A stretch of 32,963 bases of DNA, taken from positions 1 through 32,963 of the IMG/VR virus record IMGVR_UViG_3300028581_004252; one strand, written 5' to 3'. Below are positions 8,425 to 16,018 of the stretch, piece by piece. Numbering within the stretch: the stretch's first letter is position 1; each line of letters starts with the position of its first letter. The notes beneath the pieces were generated by a model, which saw only the letters and a list, made by a program, of their open reading frames with translations, searched no databases and was not told the DNA's origin. The translations under genes and the position numbers were made by a program. The DNA is from a virus.

Positions 8425-10023
8425 CTACATATTAGCTAAAGCAAACTTTAATTTTGGAACAAACTCATTTATAACATCATCTGAAGTAGGTCCTGATACA
8501 TAAATTTTTATATCCCCAAATTGAACTGACTTGCCACCACTTCTATATTCCTTGTTTTCTTTGGCAGTTAAAACTCCCTCATCTTTGTGCAACCTTGCAA
8601 CATACCCATCTCGTGGCACATTAGGCAGTCCAAAGTAGTGCGAGCCGTCAAAATTTAGTTTTCTACCATTTACTTCTTTTTCTATCTGATTATCAAACAT
8701 CTTGCTAAATATTTTTAATGGTGCAAACCCACTATAACCATTATCAAAAAATTCACTGCCATTTTTTGATATTTTTGCACCTGCATCCGTTATAGGTTTT
8801 TTAAGCCCTTCACCTATACCAGTTAAAATTCCACCACCGATACCTACCCCCAAGGCAATAGCAACTGGCATAACTTCGGTTAATGCCCCTTCCAGTACAT
8901 CTACTAATATTGTTGTAGTTGTTCTAAATATTTCTTTTAATTTAACCCCACCGTCACCATCCATATATATTCTTGCAGAGTTTACCATGTCCTTCATAAC
9001 ATATACAATTTTATCACCCAATGAGAGATTTCTAAAAGTTTCATCACCCATAAGCCTTTTAATATATCCCTTAACAGATAAAAATACACCTGAAATCTTT
9101 GACCCAACAGAAGTTCCAAACCCTTTCATTTTATCAGTCAAGGTTTGTGTTGCATCACCACCATTTGTAAGCTCATCAACCAATCCAGTTAATTCAGGTA
9201 ATATACTAACCCTAATTCCATCACCAAAGGACTTCATTATAGACAGGTTGAAAAAGTCTTTCATAGTACTCCATAATCCATATAATGACTTCGATTGATT
9301 TAGCATACCATTTAAAAACTTAGGGTCAGCCCTCATTCCATCCTCAATGCCTTTGATTGCTTTTTCTATAGGAATAAGGTTTTTCTCTGCAAGCTTTCTT
9401 GTTTCCCCTGTGGTTTTATTGATTGTCTTTGCAAGGTAATTCCAAGCTGGAATACCCATACTTGTCAAGCTATCCATATATTGTGCATCCACACGCTCGG
9501 CAGATTTAAGTTTCCCCAGGGCCTCTACAATGGTATTTATCCCATCAGCACCCTTGCCAAGCCCTGATGCAACGTCACCATAAAGTGTTAATTTATCAAT
9601 TACCTTATCCTCAGCTCCACCAAATGCTAAATATTGCCTTGTACTATCTGCTAAATCAGGCATTTCAAAAGGTGTCTTAATAGCAAGCTTAGTTAGGTCA
9701 TTTATCATTTTATATGCCTTTTCTTTGCTACCGAGCATTGTTGTATATGCAATAAAAGTTTGCTCCATATCGGCAGATTGTTTCAATGCCTCTTTACCTA
9801 AGTTAAAAGCACCTCTTACAGCTACTGCTGCACCAAGTACCCCTGCAAGCTTTTTAATTCCACCTGATAAGTCGGTTGATTTTTTATGCATCTTTGACAT
9901 AGAATCAAGTGTCTTTGAAATAGAATTTCTAAAATTTTTAGTGCTTGATATGGCTTTTCCAATATTAGATGCAAAGCTCCCATCTTTAAGAACAAGCGTT
10001 GCCCCAATAACTTTTTTAGCCAA
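8425..10023 (-). CDS. Tape measure protein
   Basis: This is the longest tail gene after the spike and sits just downstream of the chaperone. The N-terminus (AKKVIGATLVLKDGSFASNI) and the segment near residue 90, MEQTFIAYTTMLGSKEKAY with MINDLTKLAIKTPFEMPDL, are typical of the TIGR02675-type tape measure domain. A Gly-rich hydrophobic stretch near residues 390-410 could be the membrane-inserting part. At about 532 aa it implies a short tail of roughly 80 nm. I place the start at TTG 10023, behind GGGGGTGA; the frame stays open to 10059, with an ATG at 10056 that has no ribosome site. Confidence 0.9.
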   Translation of the reverse strand: MAKKVIGATLVLKDGSFASNIGKAISSTKNFRNSISKTLDSMSKMHKKSTDLSGGIKKLAGVLGAAVAVRGAFNLGKEALKQSADMEQTFIAYTTMLGSKEKAYKMINDLTKLAIKTPFEMPDLADSTRQYLAFGGAEDKVIDKLTLYGDVASGLGKGADGINTIVEALGKLKSAERVDAQYMDSLTSMGIPAWNYLAKTINKTTGETRKLAEKNLIPIEKAIKGIEDGMRADPKFLNGMLNQSKSLYGLWSTMKDFFNLSIMKSFGDGIRVSILPELTGLVDELTNGGDATQTLTDKMKGFGTSVGSKISGVFLSVKGYIKRLMGDETFRNLSLGDKIVYVMKDMVNSARIYMDGDGGVKLKEIFRTTTTILVDVLEGALTEVMPVAIALGVGIGGGILTGIGEGLKKPITDAGAKISKNGSEFFDNGYSGFAPLKIFSKMFDNQIEKEVNGRKLNFDGSHYFGLPNVPRDGYVARLHKDEGVLTAKENKEYRSGGKSVQFGDIKIYVSGPTSDDVINEFVPKLKFALANM

Positions 10024-10182
10024 AGAAATCACCCCCAAATCTTGCTTTTCTCTCATCAAAACTAATAATCATACTGGCTTGATAAAATCTCTTTTCCGAT
10101 AAAGGCAAATTAATTATTTTATCAGGCATAATCCCAAGTTGCAAATAGTGATGCACCAAATAAAGCTCACTATCTGCATTTA
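10016..10182 (-). other. -1 frame extension of the tail chaperone (XkdO-like part)
   Basis: This stretch has no start of its own but is open in the -1 frame relative to the chaperone gene for 56 codons, ending at TAA 10016-10018. It encodes an Asp/Leu-rich helical segment with GIMPDKIINLPLSEKRFYQA. That resembles the P-x-x-hydrophobic-x-x-L-x-x-x-E motif of second-frame parts of myophage tail chaperones. It would give a fusion of about 182 aa. It overlaps the tape measure start by 8 nt. Confidence 0.82.
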
Positions 10183-10192
10183 TTAGTTTTTT
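10140..10192 (-). promoter_or_regulatory. Programmed -1 frameshift signal
   Basis: The chaperone's last codons read CTA AAA AAC TAA, which puts an A AAA AAC slippery heptamer in the correct phase at 10186-10192. A 7-nt spacer follows, then a 12-bp stem (10167-10178 with 10140-10151; 11 Watson-Crick pairs and one G-U) around a 15-nt loop. Heptamer, spacer and stem together are a textbook -1 ribosomal frameshift site. Confidence 0.9.
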
Positions 10193-10563
10193 AGGTCTTC
10201 TACCACCTTAACCGAATCACCATATCCTGCAAGGTTTATAATTTCCCTCGAAATTTGCTTTATCTCGCCCTGCTCAAATAATATATTAACTATTTCAGTA
10301 GGCTCAACGCACCCAAATTCTTTATGCAAATTAGCATCCTTCAAATTTGGTTCTATAACGCATTGATACAATAAATATTCGTCCATATCATCATCACTGT
10401 CCATAATATCTTTTATCAAAGCCTTATCAGGGCAAGAAATAGTAATCTCACCATCAAGGCTTTTCACATAAAGCTGTGCGGTCTTTGGTTTTTTCTTTCC
10501 TTCAAGCATTTGTTCTTTTCGTGCAATAATATTAGCAAGTGTAATTTTCGTATTCCTTTTCAT
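10183..10563 (-). CDS. Tail assembly chaperone, XkdN-like (short product)
   Basis: This 126-aa acidic protein is of the phage XkdN-like family. It binds the tape measure and tube subunits during tail assembly and is not kept in the virion. The family shows in the basic N-terminal helix with IIARKEQMLEGKKKPKTAQLYVKSLDGEI and the later YQCVIEPNLKDANL segment. It lies between the tube and tape measure genes. A slip at its last sense codons makes the longer form ending at 10016. An ATG at 10563 follows AGGAGG, just after a terminator-like hairpin that may lower its expression. Confidence 0.9.
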   Translation of the reverse strand: MKRNTKITLANIIARKEQMLEGKKKPKTAQLYVKSLDGEITISCPDKALIKDIMDSDDDMDEYLLYQCVIEPNLKDANLHKEFGCVEPTEIVNILFEQGEIKQISREIINLAGYGDSVKVVEDLKN

Positions 10564-10574
10564 TGCAATCCTCC

Positions 10575-10609
10575 TAAAAATAAAATGGGGCAGTTATCCG
10601 CCCCATTTT
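10575..10609 (-). terminator. Intercistronic hairpin after the tube gene
   Basis: A perfect 10-bp stem (10600-10609 with 10582-10591) around an 8-nt loop is followed on the minus strand by ATTTTT. It lies 11 bp after the tube gene stop and 19 bp before the chaperone ATG. It is likely a partial terminator or a 3' end stabiliser that keeps chaperone and tape measure expression below that of tube and sheath. Confidence 0.75.
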
Positions 10610-10620
10610 TAATATATTAT

Positions 10621-11052
10621 TTAATTTACTAAATCATGGAAGTAATAATCAGTAAACCCACCAGTATATTCTTCCTCTAATTTTTTACCAAGTTCAAAAT
10701 TCATAAGCGACAGCTCATTAAACCAGCAATTATTAAGCACAACCCTCTCACTGCCAAATGCATCAGGGTCATCAACCTTGCCAATAAGCTGGCTCCGAAC
10801 ATCAATACCTTTTTTAATTGATTCAGCAAGTAGCTTTTGCCCACGAGAAAACACTTTTTTAATCTTAAAGCTAAATTCGCCAGTATAGCCAATCATTTTA
10901 GAGTCCTTACCCATTTCCCCAGCGAACTCTATATCCTCTCTGTCAATTTTAACCTTTGCATCAAAGCTATCAACCTCAAAAACTGGTTCGCCATTCAAAT
11001 AAAGCATACCCCATTTACCATTCATTACTCTTGGTGCTGATGGTTTTTGCAT
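10621..11052 (-). CDS. Tail tube protein, XkdM-like
   Basis: This 143-aa protein matches the XkdM/Phage_tail_tube family of contractile phages. Its features are a start with VMNGKWGMLYLNGEPVFEVDSFDAKV, the conserved GKDSKMIGYTGEFSFKIKKVFSRG segment and a final EEYTGGFTDYYF. It polymerises into the inner tube along the tape measure. It follows the sheath gene after 15 bp and ends at a strong hairpin. Confidence 0.93.
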   Translation of the reverse strand: MQKPSAPRVMNGKWGMLYLNGEPVFEVDSFDAKVKIDREDIEFAGEMGKDSKMIGYTGEFSFKIKKVFSRGQKLLAESIKKGIDVRSQLIGKVDDPDAFGSERVVLNNCWFNELSLMNFELGKKLEEEYTGGFTDYYFHDLVN

Positions 11053-11067
11053 ACCTTAACGCCTCCC

Positions 11068-12126
11068 TTACATATAAATTTGGAATTTTAAATCTTCCAT
11101 TGCATCTTGAATTTTAATATTAGCCATCACAAAAACATTTGTTCCTGTGTCAGCCTGTTTAATCTGTGTTTCGCTCCACGTATCAATATTCATGCTAAGC
11201 TTTAAAAACGTTGCTGTGGCATCAATATCAATTTCAGCCTTATTGTCATACTTATCATACAGCACATTCTCATTTGCCAAATCCTTAAAATAGCTGTTAA
11301 TGGCAGCAATAAAAATAACCTTATTATCATAACTGTTTGGGATTTTGCCAATATAGTTATTTTCAAATGTCGAGCGTATATCATCACGCATAATGTCAAC
11401 GCTCTCAATTATTTTTATTTTCTTATAGTCCTCGCTTTGCGTTGCCCCAACAGTGGTAAGCGAATTTACACCTCGCCCAATTTTAATCTTACTACCATCA
11501 TTCACAAGGATAAGCTTTCCTGCATCAATATCATCATCAGGAGTAATACTTTCGGTTATACTCTCAACCTCGGTCAGCACAAAATATGTACAGCTTTGGT
11601 TAATAGGAATCCCTGCAAGTATTCCAGCAATCCTACAAGCATATTCAGATGCAGAATACGTTTTACTACCAACCTTAATGTCCTCTGTGGTAAAGTTGAT
11701 AATACCCTCATAATTCGCAACACTATTTGGAAGTACTGCCTTAAATGTACGTTTAAAATTGTCACGTTGGTCTTTAATCCAAGTAACAATGACAGCCACA
11801 TCATCAGCAATAATTCCAGGAATGGTTAAATAATTAAATTGCTTGTTTTTCAGCCTTGCAAGTGCAGCGGTGTAATCATCAGCAGTCCCCACACGCTCAA
11901 CAATAACCTTTGACGGATTGCCAAGAAATATTTTTGCCAAAAAATCTCTGTTTGCAGTGGTGAAATGGCTTGTCACAATCTCACTTTCAACAGAATAAAT
12001 CTTTGTATCAAACGTTACATTTGTGTTATCCTTTAAAATAACAGCAACTGTGCCCTTTGATGTCCTGTTTACAATAGACGAGCCAAGCTTTTTAAATTCT
12101 ATCAAAATCTGTGGTAAACTCATCAT
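11068..12126 (-). CDS. Contractile tail sheath protein, XkdK-like
   Basis: This 352-aa protein has the N-terminal pattern of short PBSX-type sheath proteins (LPQILIEFKKLGSSIVNRTSKGTVAVIL) and a C-terminal domain with EIDIDATATFLKLSMNIDTWSETQIKQADTGTNVF. Subunits surround the tube and contract on attachment. Its presence makes this a myovirus-type phage. The start is a double ATG overlapping the tail-terminator gene by 4 nt. Confidence 0.94.
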   Translation of the reverse strand: MMSLPQILIEFKKLGSSIVNRTSKGTVAVILKDNTNVTFDTKIYSVESEIVTSHFTTANRDFLAKIFLGNPSKVIVERVGTADDYTAALARLKNKQFNYLTIPGIIADDVAVIVTWIKDQRDNFKRTFKAVLPNSVANYEGIINFTTEDIKVGSKTYSASEYACRIAGILAGIPINQSCTYFVLTEVESITESITPDDDIDAGKLILVNDGSKIKIGRGVNSLTTVGATQSEDYKKIKIIESVDIMRDDIRSTFENNYIGKIPNSYDNKVIFIAAINSYFKDLANENVLYDKYDNKAEIDIDATATFLKLSMNIDTWSETQIKQADTGTNVFVMANIKIQDAMEDLKFQIYM

Positions 12127-12548
12127 TTCACGTCCTCTCTTAAATTCAAATCTTGCATATTTTCATACTCAGGTAAGATAGCAGATGTTTCTCGCCAAAA
12201 ATCAAGCTCAAAGGAAAATTCAAGAACATAAGCCTCTAAACTAATTGCAACATTCCCAATATCAAGCATGCGGTCATTAACTTCAAGCTTCCCATTAAAA
12301 ACACCGCTTAAAATATCAGCAACCCTAACACATTCCTCAACAGTTTCAACATCAGGAACATAATTAATAGTAACCGTAGCTGTAACATTTTCATCAAACT
12401 GGCCATCTTTTATAATGCTAACAGGAAATACATTAACAAAATATGCAGGTCTTGGAAAGCTTTCATCAACTTCACCAGCAATAACATTGCCATCATTCGT
12501 ATTTATAATTGATGTGACACTCTCTATAATGTCTTTAAATTGTATCAT
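12123..12548 (-). CDS. Tail terminator / DUF6838-type protein
   Basis: This 141-aa protein has the pattern of the minor protein encoded just before the sheath: DIIESVTSIINTN at the start, then FPRPAYFVNVFPVSI, and a C-terminal FSFELDFWRE beta strand. By position it caps the tail at the head-proximal end, equivalent to lambda gpU. I am confident of the position-based role and less so of the exact family. The ATG at 12548 is 6 bp from the upstream gene's stop. Confidence 0.75.
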   Translation of the reverse strand: MIQFKDIIESVTSIINTNDGNVIAGEVDESFPRPAYFVNVFPVSIIKDGQFDENVTATVTINYVPDVETVEECVRVADILSGVFNGKLEVNDRMLDIGNVAISLEAYVLEFSFELDFWRETSAILPEYENMQDLNLREDVK

Positions 12549-12553
12549 AGCCT

Positions 12554-13054
12554 TTAAACCTCCAAATCCTTAACTAACCTATCAAGCATTTTGTCTGCAT
12601 CCCTGCCAAAAGTATTAAAATGTTCTTTATGTGCCTTTTCAAGCATATACTTTCCTTCAACCTTGCCGAGTATATCTATGCCCCTTAATCCGAGGTTAAA
12701 AGAACTTCGCTCTTTGCCATTTTTGCCACGAATCCTGCCACCTCGAACAATCCTATGCCCCTGCTCCACCAAATGCCCATGTGGTGCCGAGGTCATAACC
12801 CTAACAACTCTTGCCTTGCCAAAGCTTTTAGGCTTTTGAACTCGCCAACTCTTTTTTAATCCACCAGGCATAATTGTTTTACCATTTTTGTTTTTCCTTG
12901 CACGTTTTGCAACTGGTGTATCAGCTTTTGTCTTGCCACTTATTCTCTTACCTCCAGCCATAAGCAGGGCATCAGTTTCCTTTGGAAACTTTTTCAATGC
13001 AGTTTTAAAAGCTTTATCCAGTTCATCAAATCCGAAGGTATTGTCTTTTGCCAC
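12554..13054 (-). CDS. HK97 gp10-like tail completion protein
   Basis: This very basic 166-aa protein resembles the HK97-gp10 family of tail-completion or neck proteins. Markers are an N-terminal helix with ALKKFPKETDALLMAGGKRISGKTKADTP, the SWRVQKPKSFG segment and the APHGHLVEQGHRIVRGG motif, whose H-x-x-x-x-E-x-G core is conserved. It sits between head closure and tail terminator genes, as in other siphoviruses and myoviruses of Bacillota. Confidence 0.85.
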   Translation of the reverse strand: MAKDNTFGFDELDKAFKTALKKFPKETDALLMAGGKRISGKTKADTPVAKRARKNKNGKTIMPGGLKKSWRVQKPKSFGKARVVRVMTSAPHGHLVEQGHRIVRGGRIRGKNGKERSSFNLGLRGIDILGKVEGKYMLEKAHKEHFNTFGRDADKMLDRLVKDLEV

Positions 13055-13056
13055 AA

Positions 13057-13395
13057 TTATACCCCCTTTGCAGGGTATTTTTCACTACATATAAGGTGTA
13101 GCTCAATGTTTCTTTCCTCAATGTTAAGAACACTAATAATGTCAAGCTTTTTCCCATTGTATTCTACCTTCATATCAGGCACCACACCAGGTGTATATCG
13201 TATCTTTATCCTGTATGTAGTTTCTGCCCTCATAATCTGTGCCTCGCTATATTCCTTGCCAGTAAGTGGTGCAACATTCGCCCAAACAGTCTTAAATGTT
13301 TCAAATTTTGGTACACCATGCCCTAATGTGTTATTTGTGACACCTACAACCTTTAAAATAATAATTATCTTATTTAAACGCCCTGCATTTGTCAT
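13057..13395 (-). CDS. Phage head closure protein (gp16-like)
   Basis: This 112-aa beta-barrel-type protein belongs to the head-tail joining/head closure family related to SPP1 gp16. The central stretch TFKTVWANVAPLTGKEYSEAQIMRAETTYRIKIRY is split by the usual E-x-x-x-A pattern, followed by a strand pair with KVEYNGKKLDIISVLNIEERN. It closes the connector after DNA packaging. It overlaps the adaptor gene upstream by 4 nt. Confidence 0.88.
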   Translation of the reverse strand: MTNAGRLNKIIIILKVVGVTNNTLGHGVPKFETFKTVWANVAPLTGKEYSEAQIMRAETTYRIKIRYTPGVVPDMKVEYNGKKLDIISVLNIEERNIELHLICSEKYPAKGV

Positions 13396-13655
13396 AATAA
13401 CCTACTCCTTAATTGCAAAAGAATATTAGTGGCCCCAAAAGGAATGTCATTTATTCGGTCACCAGTTGCAACCCCTCTGTTTTCATACCAATTAAGGGCA
13501 ATCATATATACAAGCACATCATACAGCTCATTATCCTGTTGCTCTGGCACACCAGCACCTTCAACATATTTCTTTGATGCTATCAAAACACCTTTCAAAG
13601 AAATATCATCATCATCTGTGCGAGCATATTCCTTAAACCCTTGCAAATTTGCCAT
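13392..13655 (-). CDS. Head-tail connector protein (gp6-like)
   Basis: This 87-aa helical protein of the HK97 gp6/SPP1 gp15-like connector group carries the signature EYARTDDDDISLKGVLIASKKYVEGAG and then LYDVLVYMIALNWYENRGV. It forms a ring under the portal. The ATG at 13655 has AGGGGGTTTGCTTT upstream, and the gene lies 12 bp after the 39-aa small gene. Confidence 0.85.
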   Translation of the reverse strand: MANLQGFKEYARTDDDDISLKGVLIASKKYVEGAGVPEQQDNELYDVLVYMIALNWYENRGVATGDRINDIPFGATNILLQLRSRLL

Positions 13656-13667
13656 AAAGCAAACCCC

Positions 13668-13787
13668 CTAAGCTATATAGCCATTTTTCTTAAAACTCTC
13701 AATCAACACTTTATTTTTAAGCGGAATACGAGAACCAACATCATAGAATTTTCCGTTATACTTAAATGCAGTTAAAACCTTATACAC
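13668..13787 (-). CDS. Small 39-aa head-region protein
   Basis: The GTG at 13787 follows a strong GGGAGGTGAAG site and opens a 39-codon frame. The product begins YKVLTAFKYNGKFYDVG and ends with FKKNGYIA. This looks like the short proteins often found between capsid and connector genes, with a YxVG core and a terminal helix. No function is known to me. It lies just downstream of the twin hairpin repeats. Confidence 0.65.
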   Translation of the reverse strand: MYKVLTAFKYNGKFYDVGSRIPLKNKVLIESFKKNGYIA

Positions 13788-13815
13788 TTACTTCACCTCC
13801 CAATATCAAATAATG

Positions 13816-13845
13816 CGTAGGGAACGGTCTTGACCGTTCCTAAAA
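13816..13845. repeat. 30-bp palindromic repeat, copy 1 (REP-like)
   Basis: This copy is identical over 30 bp to 13879-13908. Its core (13821-13840) is the perfect dyad GGAACGGTC-TT-GACCGTTCC. There is no T run on either side, so it is not a standard intrinsic terminator. Confidence 0.9.
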
Positions 13846-13878
13846 CTAACCGTTCCCACACACTATTTATTTATAATC

Positions 13879-13908
13879 CGTAGGGAACGGTCTTGACCGT
13901 TCCTAAAA
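13879..13908. repeat. 30-bp palindromic repeat, copy 2 (REP-like)
   Basis: This is the second identical copy, with its dyad at 13884-13903, one base from the capsid stop. A third half-copy, ACCGTTCCC (13849-13857), lies between the two and could pair with either left arm. The GC-rich unit differs from its AT-rich surroundings. Confidence 0.9.
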
Positions 13909-13909
13909 A

Positions 13910-15223
13910 CTAAGCGTTAGTATGCTCAACCCAAGCAGTACCGCTCCAAGTCCACATTGTGCCTTCTGCCTTTGCACCATCAGCAGCAGTTAAAACATAA
14001 ATTGCAGTTGCATCTTGATCAGCCTCAGGAAGTGCTGCAACAGGAATAATATTTACAACATCATCAGCATCACCAGAAACTGTGATTTCACCATAAATAT
14101 AAATTTTGTCCGAGCTATCTTTTTGAATAACATCAACATACTCAATAACTCTCGCAACAGTCATGTTAGCTTTAAATGCTGCATGCTCTGATAAAGCGAA
14201 AGAATAAACATTGTTATCAACAAACATAACAGCCTCTTTCAAATTACCATAAAAAACTGGTGCTTTTTTAACATCTGTCCCAGTTGTAGGAAGCATTGCA
14301 TTTGAATAAACAACAACAGGATAACCCATAAATGTTTTTCTTGTAGGGTCACCAATAACAGGTTGCAAAATTGGTCTGCCTGTGGTATCAAGTGCACTGT
14401 CCAAAACCTCAAATCCATCTTGGTTAGTAACAATAACAGTACCAAATTTTACACCTTCGTCAAGGTCAACATTGATTGACTTTTTAAGTGCAACATAACC
14501 AGTAATATTTTTTATTACTTTTCCAGCTTTAAGAGAAGTAATAGCCATTGCGTTCTCTGTTATAACAGCTTTTTTTGCAAAGCACTCTGCCACATATTCA
14601 ATAAGTGCATTATCTGTCATTGAAGTAAGTGTGTTTGAAAGTCCAAGTATAGCACCTTTTTCTTTTAACGCAAACGAAATCTTTTTGAACTTGATGTCAG
14701 TTGCCTCTGTCCCATCAGTTCCATCTGTGAAATCAACAAGCCCTGAAAGTGTTTCGAAATCCTCAACAGGGAAAGTGCCACTAAGTGCAGTAGTTGGCAT
14801 ATAACCAAGAACTTCTCTGAAACTTTTGTATTGACGAATTTTCTTTTGAATAATTGTGTTAATGTCCTGTGGAAGTAAGTAACCCTCACCATTTCCACCA
14901 TCTGTGCCAGGTGCTTCAACAAGCAAAGCATTTTCAGCAGGAGTAAGCTTTATTCCCATGCAAGCCTTCATAACGGCACGAAGTGAATTTGCTGTGTTTT
15001 CAGTTCCCTCACCTTCACCACCAGTAAGAACGATTGGTGCTGGTGCTGGGAACTTGCCATTCTCCAAATCCAAAGCTTCAAGCCCTTCAATTTGGCTATT
15101 AAGATTTGTAACCGCTGCCATTTTGGTGTTGTAAAGCTCCATGTCCCCTGCTTCAACTGCTGTTTGTGCCTCTACAAGTAGCCCTGCCCTTGTGTTTTTC
15201 AAATCTAAAACTTTTCTTTTCAT
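13910..15223 (-). CDS. HK97-fold major capsid protein
   Basis: This 437-aa capsid subunit has an N-terminal helical delta domain (LVEAQTAVEAGDMELYNTKMAAVTNLNSQIEGLEAL) that works as an internal scaffold and is removed by the protease next door. The HK97-fold core starts near residue 100 (GNGEGYLLPQDINTIIQKKIRQYKSFREV). The MGYPVVVYSNAMLP and NLKEAVMFVDNNVYSFALSEHAAF strands are typical. From about residue 375 there is an extra Ala/Asp-rich tail ending TMWTWSGTAWVEHTNA, which could be a surface decoration. The gene is followed by twin hairpins. Confidence 0.94.
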   Translation of the reverse strand: MKRKVLDLKNTRAGLLVEAQTAVEAGDMELYNTKMAAVTNLNSQIEGLEALDLENGKFPAPAPIVLTGGEGEGTENTANSLRAVMKACMGIKLTPAENALLVEAPGTDGGNGEGYLLPQDINTIIQKKIRQYKSFREVLGYMPTTALSGTFPVEDFETLSGLVDFTDGTDGTEATDIKFKKISFALKEKGAILGLSNTLTSMTDNALIEYVAECFAKKAVITENAMAITSLKAGKVIKNITGYVALKKSINVDLDEGVKFGTVIVTNQDGFEVLDSALDTTGRPILQPVIGDPTRKTFMGYPVVVYSNAMLPTTGTDVKKAPVFYGNLKEAVMFVDNNVYSFALSEHAAFKANMTVARVIEYVDVIQKDSSDKIYIYGEITVSGDADDVVNIIPVAALPEADQDATAIYVLTAADGAKAEGTMWTWSGTAWVEHTNA

Positions 15224-15235
15224 TAACTTTTCCCC

Positions 15236-16018
15236 CTAAAATTTATATTTTTCTATTTCAAGAAAGGCTTTCGCCTTAACTTGTGCGGTTTTAAGTGCCT
15301 CTGCTTTTTCTTTTTCCTCATCAGTAGGCGGTGTTTCAGGCTCTTTCAATTTTTGTTTAAGCTCATCAATGCTTTTTTGTGATGGCATATTAAAACAAGC
15401 ATACATATTCTGTGCATTTGTTTTAAGCATATTTTGAACATTAACCGTAGCCAGTTCATCAGCAAACATCATTTCATCAACCAAACCATAATCAATTGCC
15501 TCTTGAACAGTAAGCCACGTTTCTTTGTCCATCAAATTTAAAAGTGTTTCCTTATCCATTCCACTTTTAACAATATAAGCATTTGAAATGGCATCATTAA
15601 CATTTTTAAGGAATTCCCCAGCCTTTTCCATATCCCTATAATCGCCACTTGCCATGCAAGATGCATTATGTATCATCATCTGTGCAGTAGGGCTCATTAA
15701 AATTTTATCCCCACCCATAGCAATAACACTTGCAGCACTCGCCGCCAAACCATCAATTTTAACAGTAACCTTGCCTGCATAGTCTTTAAGCGAAGTATAA
15801 ATAACACTACCAGCCCAAACATTACCACCATAACTATTTATCTTTACTGTTAATGGCTTTCCACCAAGCTCGTTTAAAACTTTCGTTACATCCTTAGGAC
15901 AAATTGCATTATAACCAACCATATCATAAAACCACTGATCCTCATCATCCACAATATAACCATCAATCCTAAGTTCAGCCTCACCATTATTCATAACCAA
16001 ATTTAAAACTTTTCTCAA
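15236..16018 (-). CDS. Head maturation protease, ClpP-related
   Basis: This 260-aa protein is a ClpP/S49-type prohead protease. Residues of the catalytic centre are visible: Ser in DGLAASAASVIAMGG and His in AQMMIHNASCMASG, with an acidic residue expected in the KSGMDKETLLNLMDKETW region. It cleaves capsid delta domains during maturation. The charged C-terminal tail (KQKLKEPETPPTDEEKEKAEALK) may act as a scaffold. A TTG start at 16018 overlaps the portal stop (TTGA), which suggests coupled translation. Confidence 0.93.
   Translation of the reverse strand: MRKVLNLVMNNGEAELRIDGYIVDDEDQWFYDMVGYNAICPKDVTKVLNELGGKPLTVKINSYGGNVWAGSVIYTSLKDYAGKVTVKIDGLAASAASVIAMGGDKILMSPTAQMMIHNASCMASGDYRDMEKAGEFLKNVNDAISNAYIVKSGMDKETLLNLMDKETWLTVQEAIDYGLVDEMMFADELATVNVQNMLKTNAQNMYACFNMPSQKSIDELKQKLKEPETPPTDEEKEKAEALKTAQVKAKAFLEIEKYKF

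Noticed and set aside
11437-11829. Plus-strand open frame of 130 codons
   Set aside because: It lies wholly inside the sheath gene on the opposite strand, has no ribosome site and encodes no recognisable protein.
13816-13908. Intrinsic terminators after the capsid gene
   Set aside because: The stems are strong but no T run follows on either strand, and essential head genes lie downstream; they are treated as REP-like repeats.
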